This document shows, one piece after another, positions 45,133 to 52,974 of a stretch of 64,000 nucleotides of DNA. The first letter of the stretch is position 1. Every line of letters starts with the position of its first letter. The stretch is taken from assembly GCF_000427785.1 (NCBI RefSeq), contig NZ_ATYR01000001.1, positions 310,149 to 374,148 of the forward strand, read 5' to 3'. The DNA comes from Massilia alkalitolerans DSM 17462. GTDB lineage: Bacteria; Pseudomonadota; Gammaproteobacteria; Burkholderiales; Burkholderiaceae_D. Made by a program: the position numbers and the translations under genes. The notes under the pieces were generated by a model that was given only the letters and a program-made list of their open reading frames with translations, was not told the origin of the DNA and did not search any database.

Positions 45133-45606
45133 TCAAGGGCAGCCCTGCTGCATGGCCGCGGCCATCTCCTCGGGCGAGACGTCGCGGATATGGGTGGCCA
45201 TCGACCAGCGGTGCCCGAACGGGTCTTCGACCACGCCGTAGCGGTCGCCCCAGAACATATCGGCCGGCGACATGCGCGCGGTCGCGCCCGCCTCCACCGC
45301 GCGCTCGAAGGCGTGGTCGACGTCCGGCACCGACAGGTGGATGGCGACCGGCGTGCCGCCCAGCGCCGTGGGACCGCTGGCGTCCCAGTCGGGGAATTCG
45401 TCCATCAGCATGAGCATCGAATCGCCGATGCGCACGCTGGCGTGGGCCAGCTTGCCGCCGGGCCCGGGCAGGCGCATGACTTCCTCGGCGCCGAAGGCGC
45501 GCGTGTAGAAGGCGATGGCGTCGGCGGCGCCGGCGCAGACCAGGTGGGGCGTGATGGTGTGCATGCCGTCTTCGACGGGCTTGACGGTGTTGACTGGCGT
45601 GCTCAT
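45133..45606 (-). CDS. VOC-superfamily protein, PhnB-like (second copy)
   Basis: A 157-residue paralogue of the protein at 4225. GAGGAGA precedes the ATG at 45606, so the 12 extra upstream codons are not used. Shared blocks are ITPHLVCAGAADAIAFYTRA, LPGPGGKLAHASVRIGDSML and FWGDRYGVVEDPFGHRW. The gene is divergent from the SdpR/SdpI operon and upstream of the PhzF gene on the same strand. Function is unknown. Confidence 0.87.
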   Translation of the reverse strand: MSTPVNTVKPVEDGMHTITPHLVCAGAADAIAFYTRAFGAEEVMRLPGPGGKLAHASVRIGDSMLMLMDEFPDWDASGPTALGGTPVAIHLSVPDVDHAFERAVEAGATARMSPADMFWGDRYGVVEDPFGHRWSMATHIRDVSPEEMAAAMQQGCP

Positions 45607-45679
45607 GGCGGTCTCCTCGGTTGGGAACAAGCGTACAGACACTAGCGCCGGACGAAGGTTCTGGCCATCCCTAAAAAGC

Positions 45680-45724
45680 TTGACCCGGGACCGTGCCGGC
45701 CCTAGTATTTAGACAGTCATCTAA
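45680..45724 (+). promoter_or_regulatory. Promoter and candidate operator of the SdpR/SdpI operon
   Basis: TTGACC (45680-45685) and TAGTAT (45703-45708) are exactly 17 bp apart. Directly after the -10 box lies the inverted repeat TTAGA-CAGTCA-TCTAA (45709-45724), covering the expected transcription start. An ArsR-family repressor bound there would block its own promoter. Confidence 0.65.
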
Positions 45725-45741
45725 TTAGAAAGCGATCGAAC

Positions 45742-46026
45742 ATGGCAGGACCGCTGAACGAGGTGTTCAAGGCGATCGCCGATCCGACGCGGCGCGAGAT
45801 CCTGCGCCTGCTGCGTCACGAAGAGATGAGCGCGGGCGAGGTGGCGGCACGCTTCGACATGAGCAAGCCGACCATGTCGCATCATTTCGCAGTGCTCAAG
45901 GCGGCCGGCCTGATCACCAGCCGGCGCGAGGGGCAGACCATCTGGTATGCGCTCGACACCACGGTGCTCGAGGACGTGCTGGCATGGTCGATGGACATGG
46001 CGCGCGGCGCCAGGGGAGAAAAATGA
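45742..46026 (+). CDS. ArsR-family repressor, SdpR-like
   Basis: A 94-residue winged-helix regulator of the ArsR superfamily. The core reads IADPTRREILRLLRHEEMSA then GEVAARFDMSKPTMSHHFAV and LITSRREGQTIWYALD. It lacks the metal-binding cysteines of ArsR/SmtB, as SdpR does. Its stop overlaps the next ATG (ATGA) of an SdpI-like gene. In Bacillus, SdpR represses sdpRI until SdpI sequesters it at the membrane; the same logic is plausible here. Confidence 0.9.
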   Translation: MAGPLNEVFKAIADPTRREILRLLRHEEMSAGEVAARFDMSKPTMSHHFAVLKAAGLITSRREGQTIWYALDTTVLEDVLAWSMDMARGARGEK

Positions 46027-46676
46027 TGAAGAAGCGTTTTATCCTGGTGTGCCTGGCGGCGCTGCTGATCGTGCTGGGCATGGCCGCGGCGATCTATCCG
46101 GAGCTGCCGGCGCGGGTGCCGGTGCACTGGAATGCCAGCGGCGAGATCGACGGCTGGGACGAGCGCCACACCCTGCTGATCCACTCCGCCTTCATGCTTG
46201 GCCTGGCCGCGCTCTGGCTGGTGCTGCCGAAGATTTCGCCGCAGCGCTTCGCGGTGGACGGTTTCGACAGCACCTGGTGGTTCAGCGGCATGCTCATGGT
46301 CTGCCTGATCGCCTACCTCCAGTGCGTCCACCTGTGGGCCGCATACCAGCCCGGCTTTCCGATGGACCGCGCGGTGCTGGGCGGGCTGGGGCTGCTGTTC
46401 GTCCTGCTCGGCAACGTGATGGGCAAGGTGCGCCGCAACTTCTGGCTCGGCATCCGCACGCCGTGGACGCTGGCGAACGAGCGCGTGTGGTACGCCACGC
46501 ACCGGCTGGCGGCCAAGTGCATGGTGGCGGGCGGCCTGCTGCCCCTGCTGGCGGCCTTCGGCGTGCTGCCGGGGGCGGTGGCGATCGTGGCGATGGTGGT
46601 GTCGGCGCTGGTGCCGGTGGCGTTTTCGCTGATCTACTACAAGCGGCTGGAGCGCGCCGGGACGCTCGAAGCCTGA
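46023..46676 (+). CDS. SdpI-family membrane protein (DUF1648 plus SdpI)
   Basis: A 217-residue inner-membrane protein with about six hydrophobic segments. The N-terminal DUF1648 block is VPVHWNASGEIDGWDERHTL and the SdpI block is RNFWLGIRTPWTLANERVWY. In Bacillus, SdpI gives immunity to the SDP toxin and holds SdpR at the membrane. No sdpABC toxin genes are here, so it may sense another envelope signal. It is translationally coupled to the SdpR-like gene. Confidence 0.9.
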   Translation: MMKKRFILVCLAALLIVLGMAAAIYPELPARVPVHWNASGEIDGWDERHTLLIHSAFMLGLAALWLVLPKISPQRFAVDGFDSTWWFSGMLMVCLIAYLQCVHLWAAYQPGFPMDRAVLGGLGLLFVLLGNVMGKVRRNFWLGIRTPWTLANERVWYATHRLAAKCMVAGGLLPLLAAFGVLPGAVAIVAMVVSALVPVAFSLIYYKRLERAGTLEA

Positions 46677-46680
46677 TTCT

Positions 46681-47577
46681 TCAGCGCTCCAGCACCTCCT
46701 CGAGGCGCCGCGCCAGGAAGTCCACCAGCGCGGCCACGCGCGGCGCCAGCGATCCCTGTTTATAGAAGACCGCCCACACCGGCTGGCTCCACGGCAGGGT
46801 CGCCCCTTCCAGCACCGGCACCAGCCTCCCGGCAGCCACGTCGGCGCGCGTCAGGAAATCCGACAGCGAGGCCACGCCCGCCCCGGCCAGCGCCAGGTGG
46901 CGCACCGTCTCGCCGCTCGACGCCGCCACGCTCGGCGCCACCGTCCATCCTTCCCCGCCGGCGTGGCGCAGCGGCCAGGTGTTGAGCAGGGCCGGCGCCG
47001 TGAAGCCCAGCGTGCGGTGTTCCTTCAGCGCCTCGACGCTGGCCGGCATGCCATGCCTGTCGAGATACGCGGGCGCCGCCAGCACGCGCAGGCGCGAGCT
47101 GCCCAGGCGGCGCGCATTCAGGGTCGAATCGGGCAGCGCGCCGATGCGGATCGCCAGGTCGGCCCGTTCCTCGATCAGGTCGACGTAGGTCTCGCCGCTG
47201 ACCAGCTCCAGCTGCACCAGCGGATACTGGTCCAGGAATTCCGGCAGCAGCGGCGCCAGCAGGTGGTCGAGCGCCGGCGTGGCCGCGTTCACCCGCACCA
47301 GGCCCGAAGGCTGCGAGCGCCGCGCTGCGGCCTCGAGTTCGGTATTGGCCAGGTCGGCCAGCAGGCTGCGCGCCCGCCCCAGCAGCCAGCTGCCCTCTTC
47401 CGTCAATTGCAGGCGCCGCGTGGTGCGGTGCATCAGCGTCATGCCCAGGTGATCCTCGAGCCGCGAGATGGTGCGCGACACCCCCGAAGGCGTCTGCCCG
47501 AGCCGCTCGGCAGCCTTCGAGAACGATCCCGTATCTATGACTGCAGCGAATGCAATCAAGGCTTCCACATCGATCAT
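46681..47577 (-). CDS. LysR-family transcriptional regulator
   Basis: A 298-residue LysR regulator. The helix-turn-helix at residues ~3-62 includes FAAVIDTGSFSKAAERLGQT and RTTRRLQLTEEG; the effector domain follows (VRVNAATPALDHLLAPLLPE, ETYVDLIEERADLAIRIG). The ATG at 47577 starts the domain; the frame upstream is non-coding. It is divergent from the MFS exporter and DkgB genes across 105 bp, so it probably regulates them. Confidence 0.93.
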   Translation of the reverse strand: MIDVEALIAFAAVIDTGSFSKAAERLGQTPSGVSRTISRLEDHLGMTLMHRTTRRLQLTEEGSWLLGRARSLLADLANTELEAAARRSQPSGLVRVNAATPALDHLLAPLLPEFLDQYPLVQLELVSGETYVDLIEERADLAIRIGALPDSTLNARRLGSSRLRVLAAPAYLDRHGMPASVEALKEHRTLGFTAPALLNTWPLRHAGGEGWTVAPSVAASSGETVRHLALAGAGVASLSDFLTRADVAAGRLVPVLEGATLPWSQPVWAVFYKQGSLAPRVAALVDFLARRLEEVLER

Positions 47578-47682
47578 TTGTGACTCCACGTCAAAAGTAA
47601 ATTGTACGCCAAGGCATTTTTCCGCGCAGCCCGAAGCGGCACACTGCGGGGCCTGGATCAACGGCATACAAAGGAGAACACC

Positions 47683-48888
47683 ATGCCACTCGCCCTCTGG
47701 GCGCTCACGCTGAGCGCCTTCGCCATCGGCACGACCGAGTTCGTGATCGTCGGCCTCATTCCCACCATCGCCGCCAGCCTGCAGGTGTCGGTGCCGTCCG
47801 CCGGCCTGCTGGTGAGCCTGTACGCGCTCGGCGTCGCCGTCGGCGCGCCGGTGCTGACCGCCCTCACGGGCCGGGTGCCGCGCAAGCAGCTGCTGCTCGG
47901 CCTCATGCTGCTTTTCACCATCGGCAACCTGGTGGCCTGGATGGCGCCAGGCTACGCGGCCCTGATGGCCGCCCGCGTGTTGACCGGCCTCGCGCACGGC
48001 GTGTTCTTCTCGATCGGCTCCACCATCGCGACCAGCCTGGTGCCGAAGGAGAAGGCCGCCAGCGCGATCGCGCTAATGTTCACCGGCCTGACCGTGGCCT
48101 TGGTCACCGGCGTGCCGCTCGGGACCTTCATCGGCCAGCACTTCGGCTGGCAGGCGACTTTTCTCGCCGTGTCGCTGCTGGGCGTGATCGCGATCGTCGG
48201 CAGCTGGATCCTGGTGCCGGCCGACATCGCGGGCAGCAAGCCATCGAGTCTCCTGACCCAGCTTGCGGTGCTGAAGAAGCCGCGCCTGCTGCTGGTATAT
48301 GCGATGACCACGCTCGGCTACGGCGGCTCCTTCATCGCCTTTACCTACCTGGCGCCGATCCTGCAGGAAGTCTCGGGCTTTGCCGCCTCGAGCGTGAGCC
48401 TGGTGATGCTGGTCTACGGCGTCTCGGTCGCGGCCGGGAACATCTGGGGCGGCAGGCTGGCCGACCGCAAGGGCCCGCTGCCGGCGCTGCAGATCGTGTT
48501 CGCGCTGCTGGCCCTGGTGCTGCTGGTGCTCAGCTTCACCGCGCCCAACAAGTGGCTGGTATTGGGAACCGTGCTGGCCTGGGGTGCGGTCGCCTTCGGC
48601 AACGTGCCCGGCCTGCAGGTCTATGTGGTGCAGCGCGCCGAACGCGATGCGCCGCATGCGGTGGATGTGGCATCTGGACTGAACATCGCCGCCTTCAACG
48701 TCGGCATCGCCTTCGGCGCCTGGGGCGGCGGCTTGATCGTTGCCAAATTCGGGCTGATGGCCACGCCCCCGATCGGCGCCCTGATCGTCGCCGGCGCCTT
48801 CCTTCTTACCACGCTGGCGCGCTGGCTCGACCGCCGCGACGGCCTGCCGGCCAAGGCGGCCCGGCAACACGCCGTCGCCACCCACTGA
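47683..48888 (+). CDS. MFS exporter, DHA1 (AraJ/YdhP-like)
   Basis: A 401-residue transporter with twelve predicted membrane helices. The motif [20 protein letters not shown] in helix 1 and [11 protein letters not shown] in the helix 2-3 loop are characteristic of the AraJ/YdhP branch of DHA1 drug or sugar exporters. AAAGGAG precedes the ATG at 47683. A dkgB-like reductase follows within 20 bp, in one operon, with a LysR regulator divergent. Confidence 0.92.
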   Translation: MPLALWALTLSAFAIGTTEFVIVGLIPTIAASLQVSVPSAGLLVSLYALGVAVGAPVLTALTGRVPRKQLLLGLMLLFTIGNLVAWMAPGYAALMAARVLTGLAHGVFFSIGSTIATSLVPKEKAASAIALMFTGLTVALVTGVPLGTFIGQHFGWQATFLAVSLLGVIAIVGSWILVPADIAGSKPSSLLTQLAVLKKPRLLLVYAMTTLGYGGSFIAFTYLAPILQEVSGFAASSVSLVMLVYGVSVAAGNIWGGRLADRKGPLPALQIVFALLALVLLVLSFTAPNKWLVLGTVLAWGAVAFGNVPGLQVYVVQRAERDAPHAVDVASGLNIAAFNVGIAFGAWGGGLIVAKFGLMATPPIGALIVAGAFLLTTLARWLDRRDGLPAKAARQHAVATH

Positions 48889-48908
48889 TGTCAATGAAAG
48901 GATTCACC

Positions 48909-49709
48909 ATGCACATGCCACAACTCGGCCTCGGCACTTTCCGCCTGCAGGGCCAGCAGGCCATCGATTCGGTCCGCAACGGACTCGAACTGGGCTACCG
49001 CCACATCGACACCGCCCAGATCTACGGCAACGAAGAAGCCGTCGGCAGCGCACTGGCCGCGTCGAAGGTCGCGCGCAGCGAGGTCTTCCTCACCACCAAG
49101 ATCTGGACGGAGAACCTGGCTGGCGAGGTCCTGGTGCCCAGCCTGAAGGAGAGCCTGCGCAAGCTGCGCCTGGACCAGGTCGACCTCACCCTGATCCACT
49201 GGCCTTCGCCGGGCGCCGCGGTGCCGGTGGCCGAATCGATGGGGGCCCTCCTTGGCGCACGCGAACAGGGTCTCACGGGAGCCATCGGCATCTCGAACTT
49301 CCCGGTCGCCATGATGCGGGAAGCGATCAATGCGATCGGTGCCCACAACATCGCCACCAACCAGGTCGAGCTGCATCCCTACCTGCAGAACCGGACGGTC
49401 GCCGCCTTCGCACGCGAGATGGGCATCCATATCACCGCCTACATGCCGCTCGCCTACGGCAAGGTCATCGATGATCCGGTCATCAAGGGAATCGCCGCGC
49501 GCCATGGCGCCACGGCCGCGCAGGTGACGCTGGCCTGGCTGATGGCCAAGGATTATGCCGTCATCCCCTCGTCGACCAAGCGCGCCAACCTGGCCAGCAA
49601 CCTGGCCGCCGGCAGCCTGGTGCTGACACGCGACGAGCTGCTCGCGATCGATGCGCTGGACCGCGGCGAGCGCCTGGTCAGCCCCGAGTTCGCGCCCGTA
49701 TGGGAGTGA
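48909..49709 (+). CDS. dkgB: Aldo-keto reductase, 2,5-diketo-D-gluconate reductase B type
   Basis: A 266-residue NADPH-dependent aldo-keto reductase aligning along its whole length with E. coli DkgB (267 residues). The catalytic tetrad is visible: Asp and Tyr in [15 protein letters not shown], Lys in LTTKIW and His in LTLIHWPSP. The ATG at 48909 follows AAAGGA; an ATG at 48888 overlapping the MFS stop is the alternative. It reduces keto-sugars or methylglyoxal-type aldehydes. The operon partner is the MFS exporter. Confidence 0.92.
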   Translation: MHMPQLGLGTFRLQGQQAIDSVRNGLELGYRHIDTAQIYGNEEAVGSALAASKVARSEVFLTTKIWTENLAGEVLVPSLKESLRKLRLDQVDLTLIHWPSPGAAVPVAESMGALLGAREQGLTGAIGISNFPVAMMREAINAIGAHNIATNQVELHPYLQNRTVAAFAREMGIHITAYMPLAYGKVIDDPVIKGIAARHGATAAQVTLAWLMAKDYAVIPSSTKRANLASNLAAGSLVLTRDELLAIDALDRGERLVSPEFAPVWE

Positions 49710-50417
49710 TCACTCGTCGAGTTCGGGATAGTGGCGGAAGATCCCGTTCTGGTTGAACGGGATGCGGCGCGGCGAGGCCAGGTAGGCCGCGATATTGGGC
49801 CGCGCCGCCACGCGGTCGCGCAGTGCACCGAGGGCCGGATACTCGCCCTCGAGCCGCTTCATGGCGTTCGGGAAGGCATAGCGCAGGCCTTCGATCACCT
49901 GGAACAGCGACAGGTCGGCATAGCTCGGCTTGTCGCCTACCAGCCAGTCGCGCTGCTCGGGATTGGTGAGCAGGCGCGAAAAATAGCCGAAGAACTTGGG
50001 CAGGCGCGTCTCGATGAAGTCGGCGGCGCGGCGCTGCGCTTCCGGCTTCTGGTCTTCGTAATACAGCGAGGTGGCGATCGGATGATGGGTATCGTGGATC
50101 TCGGTGACCAGGTCGGCGATGGTCAGCTGCAGCTGGTGGGTCCACAGCCGGCCCGGATCGGACCGCGGCGCCAGCGCATGCTGCTCGCCCAGGTAAAGCA
50201 GGATGTTTGCCACCTGGCCGATGGTCAGCTCGCCGGCACGCAGGAAAGGCGGCGCGAACGAGGGACGGGATTCGGTCTCGAGCGCCGACAGCAGCAGGTC
50301 CATGCCGCCCTCGCGGCGCGCCACGTCCACGTACTCGGCCCCCGCCTCTTCCAGGGCAAGCCGGACGAACTCGCCACGCCCCTGTATACCCGGCCAGTAA
50401 AAAAGTTCATACGCCAT
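49710..50417 (-). CDS. Glutathione S-transferase family protein
   Basis: A 235-residue GST. The thioredoxin-like N-terminal domain has YELFYWPGIQGRGEFVRLAL and the conserved Pro in SRPSFAPPFL; the helical C-terminal domain includes DWLVGDKPSYADLSLFQVIE, the GST N-capping region. GGAGG precedes the ATG at 50417. It ends base-to-base against the dkgB stop codon (TGATCA). It probably conjugates or reduces electrophiles. Confidence 0.9.
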   Translation of the reverse strand: MAYELFYWPGIQGRGEFVRLALEEAGAEYVDVARREGGMDLLLSALETESRPSFAPPFLRAGELTIGQVANILLYLGEQHALAPRSDPGRLWTHQLQLTIADLVTEIHDTHHPIATSLYYEDQKPEAQRRAADFIETRLPKFFGYFSRLLTNPEQRDWLVGDKPSYADLSLFQVIEGLRYAFPNAMKRLEGEYPALGALRDRVAARPNIAAYLASPRRIPFNQNGIFRHYPELDE

Positions 50418-50834
50418 CTCGCACCTCCGGTCTGGTTCGGTCTGGCGCAATTATCGATGATGAATCGGAAGCGTGTCGCCGCACAAACATGGTAATCTTG
50501 TAGTGCCTGTCAGGCGAAAACAAAAAGTCGCAAAAGCGGTAAAAAATAAGCAAGACGAACCACGAGAGAGAGACAACATGAACGCAACCCGTCCCAGCGG
50601 TTTCATTCACATCCCCCAGCGTTCTCCGTATTACCACAGCACGAGTTAGCATCCTGGCAAATTGCATGGCAGAATGTGATTTCTGCGATGCAAGCCCGTT
50701 CAGACTCGTGGGCCTCCTGAAACCCCACTGCAGCGCGCAGCAGGTTTTCCGAGCACCCACGTAGCGGGCATCGAAGATAAAGACAGTGGCGCCGCCGTGG
50801 CGCCCGCAAACTTTACGCCGACTGGAGCGCTCAC
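50418..50834. other. 417-bp intergenic region with possible small ORFs
   Basis: The gap separates the divergent GST and VirK/DUF535 genes. It holds an AT-rich stretch (50510-50560), a 23-codon ORF with a purine-rich ribosome site (50578-50649), and a 32-codon ORF (50666-50764, starting MAECDFCDASPF) with no good ribosome site. I see no strong terminator. Base composition is lower in GC than the neighbours. Confidence 0.5.
50578..50649 (+). CDS. Possible 23-residue small ORF
   Basis: ATG at 50578 follows CGAGAGAGAGACAAC, a reasonable ribosome-binding stretch. The peptide starts MNATRPSGFIHIPQ and ends SPYYHSTS, with no signal sequence or membrane helix. It could be a leader peptide for the DUF535 gene 186 bp downstream, a degraded gene or chance. 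Coding status is uncertain. Confidence 0.3.
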   Translation: MNATRPSGFIHIPQRSPYYHSTS

Positions 50835-51794
50835 ATGATTTTCGCTCACCTGACCAAGCACTGGATTGCACGCCGCAGCCAGTACACGCCTGCCTCCTGG
50901 ATGCTGAGCATCGTGCGCAGCCTGCGCGTGCTGCGCTACTGGCGCGAGCACCAGGCCCTGTGCCGCCTCGACCTGGTGCGCCGCTTCGTCGCGGCCGCCC
51001 CCAACGACGACCTGTTCCACCACCTGAGCCACCGCAGCTACCTGGCGCGCGACCTGAGTGCGCGCGAGCGCGTGCAGTGCGTGCTGTCGCACTACCGCTT
51101 CGAGGACGCTGCCTTCAGCAATGCCTACCACCAGGCGGTCTACGGCGGCGGCGGGCTCACGCTGTGGCAGCACGACACGGGTGAGCACAGCTTCCTGCTG
51201 CGCCTCGAGATGGCGCCGCGCCACGATGCCGAGGGCGACCTCACCATCTCGCTGGTCGCCGACGGCAAGTACCTTCACCGCCTGTCCTATACCTGGATCG
51301 ACGGCCTGCTGGCAGGCAGCGAGCTGCCCACCGTGCCCTTCGTCACCCGCAACCAGGGCCGCTGGCTTGACTCCGGCGCCGCTTTCGACGCTTTCGAAGA
51401 AGCCTTCCCCAACAACTCGCCGAGCTTCTTCTGCTTCGCCGCGATGCAGGGCGTGGCGCAGGCCCTGGGCATCGACCAGGTGGTGGCCATCAAGTGCACC
51501 TCGCACATCGCCTACGATCCGGCCGACCTGAAGCACTTCGAGAATGCCTACGACGGTTTCTGGAAGATCCTCGGCGGGGTCGAGATGCCGGGCCGCAGCT
51601 ACCTGATCCGCCTGCCCTTCTACCTCAAGCCGCTGGCCGACATGCCGTCCAAGCACCGCAAGCGCGCCGCCCAGCGTCGCGAATACTGGCGCGCCATCGG
51701 CGACTCCACCCGCAGCACCATGCTGCGCCACATGGTGCCGGCCGCCCATACCCAGGCGCGCGCGGTCGCGGCGCCGGCCACGGCCGAAGCCTGA
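50835..51794 (+). CDS. VirK/YbjX family protein (DUF535)
   Basis: A 319-residue protein of the VirK/YbjX (DUF535) family. Family blocks include RVQCVLSHYRFEDAAFSNAY, GEHSFLLRLEMAPRHDAEGD and the C-terminal KSKHRKR-like basic region (SKHRKRAAQRREYW). In enteric bacteria VirK and YbjX affect surface properties and resistance to antimicrobial peptides; the biochemical activity is unknown. It has no signal peptide. The gene appears to be monocistronic. Confidence 0.88.
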   Translation: MIFAHLTKHWIARRSQYTPASWMLSIVRSLRVLRYWREHQALCRLDLVRRFVAAAPNDDLFHHLSHRSYLARDLSARERVQCVLSHYRFEDAAFSNAYHQAVYGGGGLTLWQHDTGEHSFLLRLEMAPRHDAEGDLTISLVADGKYLHRLSYTWIDGLLAGSELPTVPFVTRNQGRWLDSGAAFDAFEEAFPNNSPSFFCFAAMQGVAQALGIDQVVAIKCTSHIAYDPADLKHFENAYDGFWKILGGVEMPGRSYLIRLPFYLKPLADMPSKHRKRAAQRREYWRAIGDSTRSTMLRHMVPAAHTQARAVAAPATAEA

Positions 51795-51809
51795 GCGCCG
51801 GCCCGCTCC

Positions 51810-52622
51810 TCAGCGGAAGCGGGCGAGGAAGGCGATGCGCTCCTGCGTCATCCTCACGGTGCAGTCGCCGATCAGGATCGGCTGGAGCGTGCCGCCTTCG
51901 GCCTCTTTCCCTGCTTCCTCGCAGGCCCGTTCCTTCTCCTGGATCCAGGCCCGCTGGGTGGATTTCAGTTCAGCCTGGCGCTCCGGACTCAAGGAGGCCA
52001 TGAGGCGCTTGTAGTCTTCGTTCAGCTGCTTGTCGGCGATCGCGAATTTGCGGCCGATGCATTCCGACTGATCGACCGTCACCGCCAGATCGAGGCCCTG
52101 GCAGATCCCTGCGGTTTCGACCGTCGAGGCGGTGTCGCCTGACGACGCCGGTTCGGAGGCAGCGGCCGCATCGGCTGCGCCGTCCTGCGGGGCTTCCGCC
52201 CCGGCAGCCGGCGCCGGCGCCGGTTTCGCATGCGCGAGAGCAGCGTTCAGGTGGGCCACGACCTGCTGCCGGTCGCCGGGCAGGAGCTTGGTCACGGCAA
52301 CGATATGGTCGCCCTTGTCGTCCAGCTGCGACTCGAACTCGATCGGCACATTGTAGCTGCCGCTGCCTTCGCCGCCGGCGCGCACCGACATGCTGGCTTC
52401 ACAGCTGAATTTCCTGATCTTCTCGTCGAACGCGGAAGGACGCGTGTTCTCGAAGCTGATGTAGCTGTCGACGAGTTTCTTCGTCTCGGCATCGGCGCTC
52501 ATCTCGTCCAGCAAGATCTGCTTCACCAGCGCGAGTGTGGATGGTTCCGAACATTTGGGCGCCTCCTTGGTGCACGCTACCAGCAGCGCGGTGGACAGAA
52601 TTACAAGCGACAACTTGACCAT
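51810..52622 (-). CDS. Lipoprotein with C-terminal LprI (DUF1311) domain
   Basis: A 270-residue predicted lipoprotein. The ATG at 52622 has AAGGAA upstream and starts a signal peptide ending in the lipobox LLVAC. Residues ~20-130 form an unassigned domain with paired cysteines (APKCSEPS, KFSCEAS). An Ala/Pro/Glu-rich linker follows at ~135-175. The C-terminal LprI domain shows GICQGLDLAVTVDQSECIGR and QRAWIQEKERACEE with conserved cysteines. LprI proteins inhibit lysozyme in mycobacteria; that role here is inference. Confidence 0.84.
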   Translation of the reverse strand: MVKLSLVILSTALLVACTKEAPKCSEPSTLALVKQILLDEMSADAETKKLVDSYISFENTRPSAFDEKIRKFSCEASMSVRAGGEGSGSYNVPIEFESQLDDKGDHIVAVTKLLPGDRQQVVAHLNAALAHAKPAPAPAAGAEAPQDGAADAAAASEPASSGDTASTVETAGICQGLDLAVTVDQSECIGRKFAIADKQLNEDYKRLMASLSPERQAELKSTQRAWIQEKERACEEAGKEAEGGTLQPILIGDCTVRMTQERIAFLARFR

Positions 52623-52781
52623 GGGTTTCCTTGATGGATGATCCGGACCATGCCGGGAAAAAGTAGATCGCCCAACTTTACGTTTTGGAAACATTAGTTG
52701 TCAAACGATATTGATATCGCATAGAAGCCCAACTTGCCACTTTCACCACGGCCTCCCGGGTCCGTGGTACACTGCCGCCTC

Positions 52782-52870
52782 GCTAGGGGTCCTGGCATGC
52801 GCGAGAAACGCGTTGCCGGGTGAGAGATACCCTTCGTACCTGATCTGGATAATGCCAGCGAAGGAAAGCG
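52782..52870 (+). ncRNA. TPP riboswitch (THI element)
   Basis: The thiamine-pyrophosphate aptamer is recognisable from GCTAGGGGT at the 5' side, GGGTGAGA (52818-52825) with paired ATACCC, and CTGATCTGGATAATGCC (from 52840) followed by AGCGAAGGAA. These are the conserved TPP-binding segments. It lies about 105 bp before the TonB receptor start codon, on the same strand. Confidence 0.93.
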
Positions 52871-52924
52871 CAACGCAGTTCCCATTCTTGTTTGCCCTTC
52901 CCCCACGTTGGCTCCGGCTTTTTT
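52854..52924 (+). promoter_or_regulatory. Candidate riboswitch expression platform
   Basis: GCCAGC at the aptamer 3' side (52854-52859) can pair, with one G-U, to GTTGGC (52907-52912). The latter leads into CTCCGGC and a run of six T (52919-52924). This could form alternative structures that end transcription when TPP binds. A separate GCGCGCCA/TGGCGCGC hairpin lies at 52935-52959, near the start codon. Confidence 0.4.
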
Positions 52925-52974
52925 AATGAAAGCAGCGCGCCATGTTCGACGTGGCGCGCGAAGACGAGCAAACC

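Noticed and set aside
50666..50764. A 32-codon ORF with a CDFC motif before the DUF535 gene
   Set aside because: No ribosome site precedes it and no conservation can be judged; noted only within the intergenic entry.
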